Both the position numbers and the translations under genes were made by a program. Below are positions 8,003 through 17,696 of a DNA stretch of 64,000 nucleotides, piece by piece (positions within the stretch are counted from its first letter, which is position 1; every line of letters starts with the position of its first letter). Below the pieces are notes generated by a model. The model had not been told where the DNA came from and did not search any database. It saw only the letters and a list, made by a program, of their open reading frames with translations. The DNA comes from Ruegeria atlantica. GTDB taxonomy: Bacteria; Pseudomonadota; Alphaproteobacteria; Rhodobacterales; Rhodobacteraceae. The stretch covers positions 62,001-126,000 of the forward strand of contig NZ_WQCG01000005.1 of the NCBI RefSeq assembly GCF_013032505.1, given 5' to 3'.

Positions 8003-11000
8003 ATGATGCGCGAGATCCCCAGCGCGGCAGGCGGTATCCTCAGTTACTTCACGCGTCACAAAACGGTGGCAAACCTGCTACTGCTGGTGATGCTGGTACT
8101 GGGTGCGGCGGCAATCCCGAATATGCGGGCGCAGTTCTTTCCTGATGTGGTTCTAGAACGTGTCGACGTCCGTGTTGATTGGGACGGGGCCGGTCCTGAA
8201 GACGTGGACAACGGGATCGTTCAGGTGCTCGAACCTGCCTTGCTGGCGGTCGAGGGCGTTGCCAGCACCGAGTCGACCTCGCGTGAAGGGCGCGCCAGCA
8301 TCCAGCTGGAGTTCGAGCCGAATTGGGACATGTCCCGCGCCGTCGAAGAGGTCCGGACTGCCGTCGACAGTGTCACCAGCCTGCCCGACGATGCCGAGGA
8401 ACCGACGATCCGCCGCGGTGCCTGGCGCGACAGGGTTACGGATGTAGTTGTGACAGGGCCAGTCGACCCCGATCATCTGGCCAAGTTCACCGACGAATTG
8501 ATCAACCGTCTTTTTGCGGTTGGTGTTACGCGCACAACAATTCGAGGCCTCGCCGCGCCGCGTATTGTGGTTGAGATACCGACCGCACAACTGATTGCTA
8601 ACGACATCACGCTGTCCGAGGTTGCGTCAGCCGTAGCGGCTGAGGTCAACGCAAACCCGGCGGGTGATGTGACTGGCGCGAATGCCCGTATTCGCACAGG
8701 CACGGAAAAGCGCACGCCCGAGGAAATCGAAGGCATAGCGCTGCGCAACTTTGCGGATGGATCCAAGTTGCTGGTGGGCGATGTAGCACAAATCCGGGTC
8801 GAAGGTGTCAATCGCAATCGCAGTTATTTCGTGGGCGAAAACCCTGCGATGTCGGTGCGGGTGGATCGCTCGAATCTAGGTGACGCGATCGAAATCCAGC
8901 ACACGGTCGAAGACGTTGTGAAGGAAATGCAGGCCAGCGTCCCCGAAGGCGTGACAATCGAATTGATCCGCACCCGCGCCCAGGCGATCACCGATCGTCT
9001 GGATATTCTGGTGGACAATGGTCTCGTCGGATTGGGCCTTGTTGTCTGTCTGCTGTTTCTGTTCCTGAACGCGCGGATCGCTTTTTGGGTCGCTGCCGGC
9101 ATTCCGGTTGCCATGTCCGCCGCGATTGCCTTCATGTATATCGGTGGGCTGTCGATCAATATGGTGTCCCTGTTCGGCTTGATCATCACGCTGGGCATTG
9201 TTGTGGATGACGCGATCGTCGTGGGCGAGCATGCTGATTTCCGCGCGCGCCGGCTGGGTGAGGCACCGATGGTGGCTGCCGAACGGGCGGCGCGGCGTAT
9301 GGCGATGCCGGTTTTTGCGGCGACCCTGACGACGGTGATTGCCTTTTTTGGTCTGACCCTGGTTGGCGGCCGGTTTGGCGAGTTGATCCGCGACATCCCC
9401 TTTACCGTTATCGCGGTGTTGATTGCCTCGTTGATCGAATGCTTCCTGATCTTGCCGAACCACATGGCGCATGCCATCGCGCATTCCACCAAAGAACACT
9501 GGTATGATCTGCCGAACCGGGTGGTCAATCGCGGGTTCCGGTGGGTGCGCGATCATCTGTTCCGCCCGTTGATCGCCTGGGTCGTGTGGGCGCGCTATGT
9601 GGTGGTCGCATTGATGGTGGTGGTCCTGGCCAGTCAGATTGCCCTGTTCATTCGCGGCGATGTGAACTGGCGGTTCTTTAACGCACCCGAGCGTGGCTCG
9701 GTCACGGGCAACTTCATAATGGTCGAAGGCGCCACCCGCGCCGAGACTGTGGCCATGATGCACGAGTTGCAGCGGGCGACCGAAGAATTGGGCCAAATCT
9801 ACGAAGAACGCCATGGTCGTAACCCGATCGACTATGTTCTGGCCGAGGTTGGCGGATCCGCAGGTTGGGGGCTGGCTGCTGCCGATGGCAAAGATGCTGA
9901 TTTGCTGGGTGGTATTTCTATCGAGCTGATTGATGCGGATCTGCGCCCCTATTCCAGCTTTGAATTTGTGGGTGAGTTGCAGGACTTTGTGCCCCGCCAT
10001 CCAAAGGTCGAACTGCTCAGTTTCCGAGGCTGGCGCTCGGGACCCGGTGGTGATGCCATTGATGTTCAGTTCTATGGCGCGGATGTGAACACGCTCAAAT
10101 CCGCTTCCGAGGATTTGCAGACCGAGCTGTCAAAATACCCCGAGGTTTCGGCTCTGGAAGACAACCTTGCCTATGACAAGGAAGAGTACATTCTGGACCT
10201 GACGGCACAGGGTCAGGCGCTGGGTTTCCGGATTGAAACGCTGGGTCGCGTGTTACGTGATCGCCTGAACGGGATCGAGGCGGCGACCTTCCCGGATGGC
10301 CCGCGCAGTGCCGAGATCAGGGTAGAGTTGCCTGAAGGAGAGCTGACCGCCGATTTCCTGGAGCGCACTCTGATGCGTACACCCGATGGAGTGTATGTGC
10401 CGTTGGCCGATATCGTGTCGGTCGAGCGAAAATCCGGCTTCTCGACCGTCCGGCGCGAAAATGGCCTGCGTGTGATCTCGGTAAACGGTGACATATCGGA
10501 AGATGATCCGACGCGCGCGGCTGAGATTGCACGTGCCATGGGCGAGGAAATCCTTCCAAAAATTGCCTCGGAACGACAGGTCGAATGGCGAATGGCCGGT
10601 CTGAGTGAACAGGAAGATGAGTTCCTGTCCGAGGCGCGCACCGGCTTGATCCTGTGCTTGACCGGTATCTACCTTGTATTGGCCTGGGTGTTCGCCAGTT
10701 GGACACGGCCGCTGGTGGTGATGGCGATTATCCCCTTTGGATTGGTCGGCGCGATATGGGGACACTATCTGTGGGACGTCCCGCTGAGCATGTTCACGGT
10801 TGTCGGCCTGTTGGGGATGACGGGGATTATCATCAACGACTCGATCGTTTTGGTGACCACCATTGACAGCTACCAAAAAGAGCGTGGGCTTGTTCCTTCG
10901 ATTGTCGAGGGCACGGCGGATCGATTGCGGCCTGTGATGTTGACCACTCTGACCACGGTGCTGGGGCTGACCCCGCTGCTTTATGAAGGATCGCAGCAGG

Positions 11001-11401
11001 CGCAGTTTCTAAAGCCCACGGTCATAACGTTGGTCTATGGGCTTGGCTTCGGGATGTTGCTGGTCTTGCTGCTGGTGCCGGCATTGCTTGCCATTCTAAA
11101 CGATCTGACCCGTCCTATGACCGCGATGCGGCGTGCTGCCCGCGCCCCGGACCGGGTGGTGCAGGGCGCTTTAGCGTGCACGGGTCTTGCCCTGCTTTTG
11201 TGGTTTGCGGTTACAATGGTTTGGCCCGCGTTTACCGGTGCACCTCTTGGGGTGTTGTCCGGTCTCTATGCTGGCGAGAGTGGCATGGCGATCCTGCAGA
11301 TGGGGCTGGGTGCATTCGTTGCCGGCGCTGCGTTGATCCTGTTCTTCAGCCTCGCAGCTTCCGGCCTGGTTTATGCGCGGTTCAAAAGATCCGCGACCTA
11401 A
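8003..11401 (+). CDS. RND-family efflux transporter permease
   Basis: The 1132-residue inner-membrane pump is of the AcrB/MMPL-like hydrophobe/amphiphile efflux class. It has the N-terminal helix, the first large periplasmic loop, a transmembrane block containing the proton-relay motif [13 protein letters not shown] (about residue 400), a second periplasmic domain and a second transmembrane block. After the usual last helix (about residue 1045) there are two further hydrophobic stretches (about 1055-1080 and 1095-1120), longer than standard RND pumps. The ATG at 8003 or 8006 could be used. Its 3' end overlaps the convergent NUDIX gene by four bases. The substrate is unknown. Confidence 0.95.
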   Translation: MMREIPSAAGGILSYFTRHKTVANLLLLVMLVLGAAAIPNMRAQFFPDVVLERVDVRVDWDGAGPEDVDNGIVQVLEPALLAVEGVASTESTSREGRASIQLEFEPNWDMSRAVEEVRTAVDSVTSLPDDAEEPTIRRGAWRDRVTDVVVTGPVDPDHLAKFTDELINRLFAVGVTRTTIRGLAAPRIVVEIPTAQLIANDITLSEVASAVAAEVNANPAGDVTGANARIRTGTEKRTPEEIEGIALRNFADGSKLLVGDVAQIRVEGVNRNRSYFVGENPAMSVRVDRSNLGDAIEIQHTVEDVVKEMQASVPEGVTIELIRTRAQAITDRLDILVDNGLVGLGLVVCLLFLFLNARIAFWVAAGIPVAMSAAIAFMYIGGLSINMVSLFGLIITLGIVVDDAIVVGEHADFRARRLGEAPMVAAERAARRMAMPVFAATLTTVIAFFGLTLVGGRFGELIRDIPFTVIAVLIASLIECFLILPNHMAHAIAHSTKEHWYDLPNRVVNRGFRWVRDHLFRPLIAWVVWARYVVVALMVVVLASQIALFIRGDVNWRFFNAPERGSVTGNFIMVEGATRAETVAMMHELQRATEELGQIYEERHGRNPIDYVLAEVGGSAGWGLAAADGKDADLLGGISIELIDADLRPYSSFEFVGELQDFVPRHPKVELLSFRGWRSGPGGDAIDVQFYGADVNTLKSASEDLQTELSKYPEVSALEDNLAYDKEEYILDLTAQGQALGFRIETLGRVLRDRLNGIEAATFPDGPRSAEIRVELPEGELTADFLERTLMRTPDGVYVPLADIVSVERKSGFSTVRRENGLRVISVNGDISEDDPTRAAEIARAMGEEILPKIASERQVEWRMAGLSEQEDEFLSEARTGLILCLTGIYLVLAWVFASWTRPLVVMAIIPFGLVGAIWGHYLWDVPLSMFTVVGLLGMTGIIINDSIVLVTTIDSYQKERGLVPSIVEGTADRLRPVMLTTLTTVLGLTPLLYEGSQQAQFLKPTVITLVYGLGFGMLLVLLLVPALLAILNDLTRPMTAMRRAARAPDRVVQGALACTGLALLLWFAVTMVWPAFTGAPLGVLSGLYAGESGMAILQMGLGAFVAGAALILFFSLAASGLVYARFKRSAT

Positions 11402-11817
11402 GTCCGGCGCAGGGCAGTTTCCAGCAGGTCGATGACGCGGTTGCTCATCTCCAATTCGCCACGGCGGATCTGATCCACAGGGAACCAACGCGCGTCGAGC
11501 GCGTCGTCACCTGCAATGGGGTCGCCGGTTTGATACTGACAAGCCACGCCTACCAGCAGGTAGTGTGTCTGGACGTCGCCGTTCGCGTCCCAGCGCAGCA
11601 AATCAAGATTGTCTAAATAGTGCTGTGGGTCTGCGATGACCGAGGTTTCTTCGCGCAGTTCTCTTTGCGCGGCTTGCAGGACAGTCTCGCCCCATTCCAC
11701 ATGACCCCCAGGGAACCCCCATAGCCCAGCATCAGGTTGCTTGCTGCGCTGAACCAGCAGCACTTGGTCCTTATGCAGGACAACCGCCAAAGCGCCGATT
11801 TTTGGGGTTTGTGTCAT
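11398..11817 (-). CDS. NUDIX hydrolase
   Basis: The 139-residue protein contains a NUDIX box ([21 protein letters not shown]) fitting GX5EX7REUXEEXGU, with the Glu residues that bind magnesium. It hydrolyses a nucleoside-diphosphate-linked compound; the ADP-ribose pyrophosphatase-type arrangement is plausible but the substrate is open. The frame is open further upstream, but the ATG at 11817 starts directly at the domain and leaves 13 bp after the DsbD-like gene, with which it is probably cotranscribed. Confidence 0.93.
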   Translation of the reverse strand: MTQTPKIGALAVVLHKDQVLLVQRSKQPDAGLWGFPGGHVEWGETVLQAAQRELREETSVIADPQHYLDNLDLLRWDANGDVQTHYLLVGVACQYQTGDPIAGDDALDARWFPVDQIRRGELEMSNRVIDLLETALRRT

Positions 11818-11830
11818 GAAATCACCGGGC

Positions 11831-12637
11831 TCAGCCTGCGCTGCAGCCCTGAATGTCGACCGCGTGATTTGCACCCAGAACAGTGATACGGATTTCCGAT
11901 CGGTCCAGCGCAAATGGCCCTCCGGATGCGTTGATTACCTCGGAGGTTGCGACCAGAGTATTGCCCGTCCGTTTTGTTTGCGTCTGAGAGGCCCAGAGAG
12001 CAGGATTGCCCGGTTCGATCACCGCAACCTCGCGCCCGCCGGCAGAAGGCATGGTCACCCGTGCCTCGATCTGCATCCCGTCGGCTGTTGGTGACAGGTG
12101 ACAGCTTGCCTGCGCCACATTGGCTTCTCGTTCAGAAAAGGGTCGCTGGGCAAGCGCTGCAGCGATGGTCGGGTTTCGCCCGGCTTCTGCGTCCAGAGTA
12201 TGGTCGAATTCCAGTTGTTCGGGGATACAGACGTCCTTGCAGACGCCCAGATCCATTGTTCCTTGCAGCCGTACGGGCCGCGCCGGGTTTTTCGGTGTGA
12301 TCTCGACCGGCAGAACTAGTTGGTTTTCATAGCCGATCGATTGCAGCCCGTTCTGGTCAAAGACATCCGGTGCGGGCCACGTAATCGACACGCCGCCAAC
12401 ATTGTCCGAGCGGGTCCAGTTGAATTCCGGCGGGATCCCAGCATCCCCCGGCGCACGCCAATAGGTTTTCCAACCGTCTTGCAGCGTCACACGCACGGCG
12501 CTCAGATATGTTCCTTTCGCTGTACGTCCGCCGTCCAGAATGTCCAACTCAGCAACAGGGCCTTTTACCTGCGCTGTCGCAGGTAAGGCCACGCCGATGG
12601 TAAGGGCGATCGCCGGAAATATCTTTTTAACGCTCAT
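11831..12637 (-). CDS. Secreted DsbD N-terminal-domain protein
   Basis: The 268-residue protein has a signal peptide ([18 protein letters not shown]) and the immunoglobulin-like DsbD alpha domain, with the CKDVCIPEQ motif (Cys pair spaced by three) near residue 135. In full-length DsbD this domain passes electrons from the membrane core to periplasmic thiol partners. Here it is free-standing: there is no membrane core or thioredoxin domain in the ORF or next to it. It probably reduces disulfides in the periplasm with a separate CcdA/DsbD partner. It is divergent from yqgE over a 145-bp gap. Confidence 0.87.
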   Translation of the reverse strand: MSVKKIFPAIALTIGVALPATAQVKGPVAELDILDGGRTAKGTYLSAVRVTLQDGWKTYWRAPGDAGIPPEFNWTRSDNVGGVSITWPAPDVFDQNGLQSIGYENQLVLPVEITPKNPARPVRLQGTMDLGVCKDVCIPEQLEFDHTLDAEAGRNPTIAAALAQRPFSEREANVAQASCHLSPTADGMQIEARVTMPSAGGREVAVIEPGNPALWASQTQTKRTGNTLVATSEVINASGGPFALDRSEIRITVLGANHAVDIQGCSAG

Positions 12638-12782
12638 GGTTCATAAATGCGCGGTTGCGGCGCAGATTCCAAGTCACGTTCCGGTCACTGGGATGAAATC
12701 TGCGGAAATGTGTGCTGATCCCTTGCCATTCCGGGTGACCAAGGGTCATTGTTGAAACAGACCTGTTAAGAGATGTCCGCCC

Positions 12783-13337
12783 ATGGATCTTACCGGAAAA
12801 CTGTTGATTGCGATGCCCGGCATGGGCGATCCGCGTTTTGACCATTCAGTGGTGTACTTGTGCAGCCATGGCGAAGATGGTGCTATGGGCTTGATAATCA
12901 ACAAACCTTCGGACTTGCGGCTAAAAACCCTGTTGAGTCAGCTGAACATCCCCTGCCGGATTCCGGTCGTGGGCGAACGTCTGGTCCATTTCGGCGGTCC
13001 GGTCGAGATGTCGCGTGGTTTTGTCCTGCACAGCTCGGATTACGAAGCGAACTTGCATTCCATGCACATCACGGATGAGTTCAGCATGACGGCAACGCTG
13101 GATATCCTCGAGGATCTTGCCTCGGGGCGCGGGCCTTTGAACTCAACTTTGGTGTTGGGCTACTCGGGCTGGGGACCCGGTCAGCTTGAGGACGAAATCG
13201 CCCTGAACGGCTGGCTCACGACTGAGGCGTCGTCACAGTTGGTCTTTGATGTGCCGGATGATGAGAAATGGAGCGGCGCTCTGGCGACTTTGGGCGTTGA
13301 CCCCCTGATCCTGTCTGCGGAGTCCGGGCGCGCCTGA
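12783..13337 (+). CDS. YqgE/AlgH family protein
   Basis: The 184-residue protein matches the UPF0301 (YqgE/AlgH) family: GKLLIAMPGMGDPRFDHSVVYLC at the start, GAMGLIINKP, a central FGGPV, and LGYSGWGPGQLE toward the end. The family has a solved fold but no agreed biochemical role. The start ATG follows a short leader. Its stop abuts that of the convergent threonylcarbamoyl-adenylate synthase gene with no spacer. Confidence 0.93.
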   Translation: MDLTGKLLIAMPGMGDPRFDHSVVYLCSHGEDGAMGLIINKPSDLRLKTLLSQLNIPCRIPVVGERLVHFGGPVEMSRGFVLHSSDYEANLHSMHITDEFSMTATLDILEDLASGRGPLNSTLVLGYSGWGPGQLEDEIALNGWLTTEASSQLVFDVPDDEKWSGALATLGVDPLILSAESGRA

Positions 13338-14288
13338 TCAGCTGTTTCGCGGGGCTGCGGCGCGGCGCAGGCGGTCGTTAATGGCTGCACCCAATCCATG
13401 ATCTGGAATTGGCGTAACCGCAATTGGCCTGCCGGTGTCATTCAGGCTGTGCAAAGCGGCGAACAGGTTCGCCGCCGCCTCGGAAAGATCACCTTTCGCT
13501 GAAAGGTTTAGATCGCAGTCTACCGGGCCAAACCCCAACAGTACTTCATCTCCCTGCGCGGTGCTTGCGTCCAACCGAACGGGCGCATCCGGAGCATAGT
13601 GCGATTGCAGCTGACCTGGCGCGCTCAGCGCATCACCCGGTAAGTGATGATGCAATTGAGTTCCCAAAACGGCCTCGATCTGCTCCAGCGCAACACCGCC
13701 GGGGCGCAAAAGCGCGGGCTCGCCGGAAAGACCCACAATGGTGCTTTCCAATCCGACCCCGCATGGACCGTCATCCAGCACCGCGGCGATGCGCCCATTC
13801 AATCCGGACAGGACGTGTGCGGCGGTCGTTGGGCTGATTTGTCCGGATGGGTTGGCAGAAGGCGCGGCGACCGGGCCGTCAAACTCGGACAGCAACGCGC
13901 GCGCCGCAGGATGGGCTGGAACCCGCACCGCGAGGGTTTCAAGCCCGGCAGTTACCAGCGAGGATATCCCGTGATCCGGCCGCAGCGGCAAAACCAAGGT
14001 CAGCGGCCCGGGCCAGAACGCGGCCGCCAAAGCTTCGGCATTATCGGACCATGTCACGAAACGCCGGGCAGCTTCGGTCGAGGCTACATGCGCAATCAGC
14101 GGGTTGAAACTGGGTCGACCCTTGGCGGCATAGATGTTGGCTACGGCTTCGCCGTTACGCGCATCCCCGCCCAAGCCGTAAACTGTTTCGGTCGGGATCG
14201 CGACTAAAAGCCCCTGGCGCAGCAGGTCTGCAGCCAGCGCGATTCCGGCCGGATCGGCGGATAATGTCAGAGTGCCGTTAGGGATCAT
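13338..14288 (-). CDS. L-threonylcarbamoyladenylate synthase (Sua5/YwlC, long form)
   Basis: This enzyme makes threonylcarbamoyl-AMP for the t6A modification of ANN-decoding tRNAs. The YrdC domain occupies the first 200 residues, with the signature PTETVYGLGGDARN and the KGRPSFNPLIAHV segment. A Sua5-type C-terminal domain (about residues 215-316) follows a Pro/Gly linker with HYAPDAPV. At 316 residues it matches the two-domain form. The upstream extension of the frame lacks domain similarity, so I use the ATG at 14288. Confidence 0.95.
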   Translation of the reverse strand: MIPNGTLTLSADPAGIALAADLLRQGLLVAIPTETVYGLGGDARNGEAVANIYAAKGRPSFNPLIAHVASTEAARRFVTWSDNAEALAAAFWPGPLTLVLPLRPDHGISSLVTAGLETLAVRVPAHPAARALLSEFDGPVAAPSANPSGQISPTTAAHVLSGLNGRIAAVLDDGPCGVGLESTIVGLSGEPALLRPGGVALEQIEAVLGTQLHHHLPGDALSAPGQLQSHYAPDAPVRLDASTAQGDEVLLGFGPVDCDLNLSAKGDLSEAAANLFAALHSLNDTGRPIAVTPIPDHGLGAAINDRLRRAAAPRNS

Positions 14289-14327
14289 GGGTGGTGACGC
14301 CGCGTTTTGATTGCGTATAGCATGTGG

Positions 14328-14344
14328 ACCGATACGTAATCGGT
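14328..14344. promoter_or_regulatory. Inverted repeat ACCGAT-N5-ATCGGT upstream of acyl-CoA dehydrogenase operon
   Basis: A perfect 6-bp inverted repeat with a 5-bp spacer lies in the 137-bp divergent gap between the Sua5 gene and the acyl-CoA dehydrogenase operon, 82 bp before the latter's ATG. The size suits a dimeric repressor site such as a TetR-family operator, but no regulator gene is adjacent. The rest of the gap holds no ORF. Confidence 0.35.
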
Positions 14345-14425
14345 TGAACCCAGATGCATAAAGATGGGCGGTGGAAATTCCAAGCCCGTCGGCGTAAATG
14401 CAATCAGACAGCTCCGAGGGAAGAC

Positions 14426-16129
14426 ATGCCATACCGCGCGCCAATCTCTGATTATGAATTCCTGTTCCGCCACGCGGTCGGCTTCGAACAGATCGCCGAG
14501 ACCGAGAAATTCTCGGAAGCCAGCGAAGATGTCGTCAGTGCCATTCTGACCGAAGCCGGGAAAATGTGCGAAGAGGTGATGGCTCCGCTGCAGCGACCCG
14601 GTGATCTGGAGCCAGCACGGTTGGAAAACGGCGTGCTACGCACCTCGCCCGGTTATTCTGACGGCTGGAAAGCCATTGCCGAAGGCGGCTGGATCGGGAT
14701 GAGCGGTGATCCGGAATATGGCGGCATGGGGCTGCCGATGACGCTGACCACCGCCGTGAACGAGATGATGTCAGCCGCCTGCCTGTCGCTGCAACTTGCG
14801 CCGCTGATGACGCAGGGCCAGATCGAGGCGCTTGAGCACCACGCCAGCGATGAGCTCAAGGCGCTGTATCTGCCCAAGATGATGGCGGGTGAATGGTCTG
14901 GTACCATGAACCTGACAGAACCGCAGGCCGGGTCGGATGTGGGTGCGTTGACTTCGAAAGCCGAAGCCAATGGGGATGGCACCTTTTCTGTGACAGGGCA
15001 GAAAATCTTCATCTCATGGGGTGACAACGATTTTGCTGAGAACGTCTGCCATCTGGTTCTGGCTCGGTTGCCGGACGGCGTTCCCGGAACCAAGGGGATT
15101 TCGCTGTTCCTGGTGCCCAAGTACCTGCCGGATGAGAACGGTAAGGCCGGCGTTGCGAATGATTTGAAGGTCGTATCGGTTGAACACAAGATGGGCCTGC
15201 ACGGCTCACCAACCTGCGTGATGCAATTTGACGGTGCTAAGGGCTGGATCGTGGGCAAGGAACATGGCGGCATGGCTGCGATGTTCACCATGATGAACAA
15301 CGCGCGTCTGGGCGTCGGTGGTCAGGGTGTGGGTGCAGCCGAAGGTGCCTATCAGCACGCGCTGGCCTATGCGCTGGACCGTAAGCAGGGCAAAACGCCA
15401 TCAGGTACGATCGTTGACCACGCCGACGTGCGTCGGATGCTGATGAGTATGCGTGCCGACACGTTCGCCGCGCGTGCGATCATGCTGGCCAACGCTGCCG
15501 CCATTGATATGGCCAACGCGACCGGCGATGCAGACTGGGCAGCTCGTGCCGCCCTGCTGACTCCGATCGGAAAGGTTTTTGGCACCGAGACCGGTATGCG
15601 GGTGTCCGAAAACGGCGTTCAGGTCCATGGCGGCATGGGCTTTATCGAAGAATCCGGTGCCGCGCAGTACTACCGAGACGTCCGTGTGACTGCGATTTAC
15701 GAGGGCACCAATGGCATTCAGGCCATGGACCTTGTCGCGCGCAAGATGATGGACGGCGGCGATGCAGCATCGCGTCTGTTGGACGAAATCGAGGATCATG
15801 CCGAGCAGGCGCGCGCAACCATACCCGAACTGGCTGGCCCGGTTTGGGAAGCCACGGAAAGCCTGCGCGAAACAACCGAATGGATGGTTGCGCAATCCGA
15901 GTTGAACAACCGATTTGCTGGTGCCGTGCCGTACCTTCACGCCTTTGCCCGCGTTCTGGGCGCGCATTATCATCTGATGGCTGCTTTAGCAGAACCGGGT
16001 GGTCCGCGCTTCAAACTGGCTCGTTACTACATCAACGCACTGTTGCCCGAATATGCCGGACTGCTGGCGCAAGCTCAGAACGGCGCAGATGATGTGTTCG
16101 GGCTCAGCGTCGAGGAGCTTTTGGCCTGA
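14426..16129 (+). CDS. Acyl-CoA dehydrogenase with C-terminal extension (DmdC-like family)
   Basis: The 567-residue flavoenzyme has the three acyl-CoA dehydrogenase domains plus the extra C-terminal domain (about residues 460-567) of the long subfamily. Visible motifs are MNLTEPQAGSDVGAL for FAD/substrate binding and a YEGTNGIQAMDL segment carrying the usual catalytic Glu. It oxidises an acyl-CoA to the enoyl-CoA and passes electrons to ETF. In roseobacters this subfamily includes the methylmercaptopropionyl-CoA dehydrogenase DmdC; I cannot separate that from a fatty-acyl enzyme by reading. The start is set by GAGGGAAG before ATG 14426. It overlaps the next gene by TGATG. Confidence 0.93.
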   Translation: MPYRAPISDYEFLFRHAVGFEQIAETEKFSEASEDVVSAILTEAGKMCEEVMAPLQRPGDLEPARLENGVLRTSPGYSDGWKAIAEGGWIGMSGDPEYGGMGLPMTLTTAVNEMMSAACLSLQLAPLMTQGQIEALEHHASDELKALYLPKMMAGEWSGTMNLTEPQAGSDVGALTSKAEANGDGTFSVTGQKIFISWGDNDFAENVCHLVLARLPDGVPGTKGISLFLVPKYLPDENGKAGVANDLKVVSVEHKMGLHGSPTCVMQFDGAKGWIVGKEHGGMAAMFTMMNNARLGVGGQGVGAAEGAYQHALAYALDRKQGKTPSGTIVDHADVRRMLMSMRADTFAARAIMLANAAAIDMANATGDADWAARAALLTPIGKVFGTETGMRVSENGVQVHGGMGFIEESGAAQYYRDVRVTAIYEGTNGIQAMDLVARKMMDGGDAASRLLDEIEDHAEQARATIPELAGPVWEATESLRETTEWMVAQSELNNRFAGAVPYLHAFARVLGAHYHLMAALAEPGGPRFKLARYYINALLPEYAGLLAQAQNGADDVFGLSVEELLA

Positions 16130-17175
16130 TGGACGGAGATACCCCTTTGGCGATCCGGTATCCGTGGCCCGAACCTCCGGCCGAGGGTGAGGCGATCGAG
16201 GTCGCCGAAGGAGTGCTTTGGATGCGCTTGCCGCTGCCTATGGCACTGGATCACGTCAATATCTATGCGTTGGACGATGGCGACGGCTGGACCGTAATCG
16301 ATACGGGCATGTCATCGAACAAGACCCGGCGTATCTGGGAAAAACTGATGGCCGGTCCGTTGGGTGGCAAGCCCATCAAGCGGGTGGTGGTGACGCATCA
16401 TCACCCCGACCATGTGGGCAATGCGGGTTGGTTCCAATCCGAACACTGCGTCGAGCTGGTGGCTTCGCGCACCTCCTGGCTGTTTTCGCGTATGCTGCAA
16501 CTGGATGTTCAGGAAAGCTGGCCGCAGGAAACTCTGGCTTATTATCGCAGCGCAGGTATGGCTCCCGAGGTTCTGGCCAAGCGGATGGCCGAGCGACCGT
16601 TCAATTATTGCGATACCGTTTATCCGATGCCACTGGGATTCACTCGGATCAAGCAGGGTAGTGTGATCCGTATGGGCGGGCGCGATTGGGACGTGCATAT
16701 GGGCAATGGTCATGCCCCAGAACACGCCACGTTCTGGAGCCGCGACGACAACCTCGTGATCACAGGCGATCAGATACTCAGTTCGATCAGTCCTAACCTG
16801 GGTGTCTATGTCACCGAACCTCTGGCGGATCCGGTTGCTGAATGGCTTGAGGCCTGCGAACGGCTTCAGGGGCTGGCGCGGCCCGATCATCTGGCGCTGG
16901 GCGGGCACAAGCTGCCATTCACCGGGCTGCCCATCCGGATGAAGCAATTGATTGCCAACCATCACAGCGCGCTTGATCGGTTGCAGGACTATCTGGACCA
17001 GCCAAAAACCGCAGCCGAGTGTTTCGTGCCTTTGTTCAAACGGCAAATCAGTGGCGGCGAGTATGGGCTTGCGCTGGTCGAAGCGGTTGCACATCTGAAC
17101 CATCTTTACCACATTGGTGCTGTCACCCGGACGCGCCGCGCGGACGGGGCGTGGGAGTTTCAGCGCAAAGGGTAA
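16129..17175 (+). CDS. MBL-fold metallo-hydrolase
   Basis: The 348-residue protein has a metallo-beta-lactamase fold with the zinc motif THHHPDHVGNAG (HxHxDH), a later GNGHAPEH His, ITGDQIL Asp and GGHKLPF His, so a complete binuclear site. The C-terminal 90 residues form the winged-helix-like tail seen in the LACTB2/hydrolase group. It may hydrolyse a thioester such as an acyl-CoA, which would suit its coupling to the acyl-CoA dehydrogenase gene; that substrate is inference. Confidence 0.92.
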   Translation: MDGDTPLAIRYPWPEPPAEGEAIEVAEGVLWMRLPLPMALDHVNIYALDDGDGWTVIDTGMSSNKTRRIWEKLMAGPLGGKPIKRVVVTHHHPDHVGNAGWFQSEHCVELVASRTSWLFSRMLQLDVQESWPQETLAYYRSAGMAPEVLAKRMAERPFNYCDTVYPMPLGFTRIKQGSVIRMGGRDWDVHMGNGHAPEHATFWSRDDNLVITGDQILSSISPNLGVYVTEPLADPVAEWLEACERLQGLARPDHLALGGHKLPFTGLPIRMKQLIANHHSALDRLQDYLDQPKTAAECFVPLFKRQISGGEYGLALVEAVAHLNHLYHIGAVTRTRRADGAWEFQRKG

Positions 17176-17179
17176 AGCC

Positions 17180-17632
17180 ATGCAGGATCAGATCGAAACA
17201 TCGGCCGAGGCCGCCGAAGCCGCAGCTCTGCCGCGTTGCTACGAAGTGCATGCGAACTCTGAGTCCGAGTCCGGTGCGAAAGACCTGCCTGGCCCGTTGC
17301 AAAAACCGGTTGAAACAAAAAGCCCCGCGCAATGGGCGTATGAACGTCTGATCCTCTATATCCAGAATTTCGAGAAAACCCTGACAGGTGACCAAGAAGT
17401 CGCGATGGGCTTCACTGGCGGAGACGCCGGTGTCATGCGGATCGAAGGGATGGGGTACTTCGACCCTGATATCATCACCTTTTACGGATCCGACGCGACC
17501 GGCGCGCGCACTCAGCTGGTGCAGCATGTCAGCCAGTTGAACGTGATGTTGCGGGCATTGCCCAAATCGGCCGAGGATAAACCCGCCAACCGGATCGGGT
17601 TCCGTCTGGCGGCGGATCTGGAAGAAAGCTGA
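17180..17632 (+). CDS. DUF6173-like protein of unknown function
   Basis: This 150-residue soluble protein has a disordered acidic N-terminus (about 45 residues) and a compact C-terminal domain with AQWAYERLILYIQNFE and RTQLVQHVSQLNVMLRA. I recall the same pattern as a conserved uncharacterised family (DUF6173) in Rhodobacterales; that name is from memory. It starts four bases after the MBL gene and closes the acyl-CoA dehydrogenase operon. No function is assigned. Confidence 0.7.
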   Translation: MQDQIETSAEAAEAAALPRCYEVHANSESESGAKDLPGPLQKPVETKSPAQWAYERLILYIQNFEKTLTGDQEVAMGFTGGDAGVMRIEGMGYFDPDIITFYGSDATGARTQLVQHVSQLNVMLRALPKSAEDKPANRIGFRLAADLEES

Positions 17633-17662
17633 TCACCTGACTTGCAATTCACGTCTGCGCAG

Positions 17663-17690
17663 CCTTGAATGAGTCCACCATTCAAGGGGG
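17663..17690 (+). promoter_or_regulatory. Hairpin overlapping the Shine-Dalgarno of the GDPD gene
   Basis: A perfect 9-bp stem, CCTTGAATG (17663-17671) with CATTCAAGG (17679-17687) and a 7-nt loop, lies directly before the GTG start at 17697. The only Shine-Dalgarno-like run, AAGGGGG (17684-17690), begins inside the 3' arm, so the folded RNA would partly hide the ribosome site. There is no U-tract, so it is not a simple terminator for the upstream gene. Confidence 0.5.
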
Positions 17691-17696
17691 CCTCAC

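Noticed and set aside
8876..10000. 374-codon minus-strand frame inside the RND pump gene
   Set aside because: Composition is His/Gln/Arg-rich, the usual antisense artefact; the pump frame is continuous with clear motifs.
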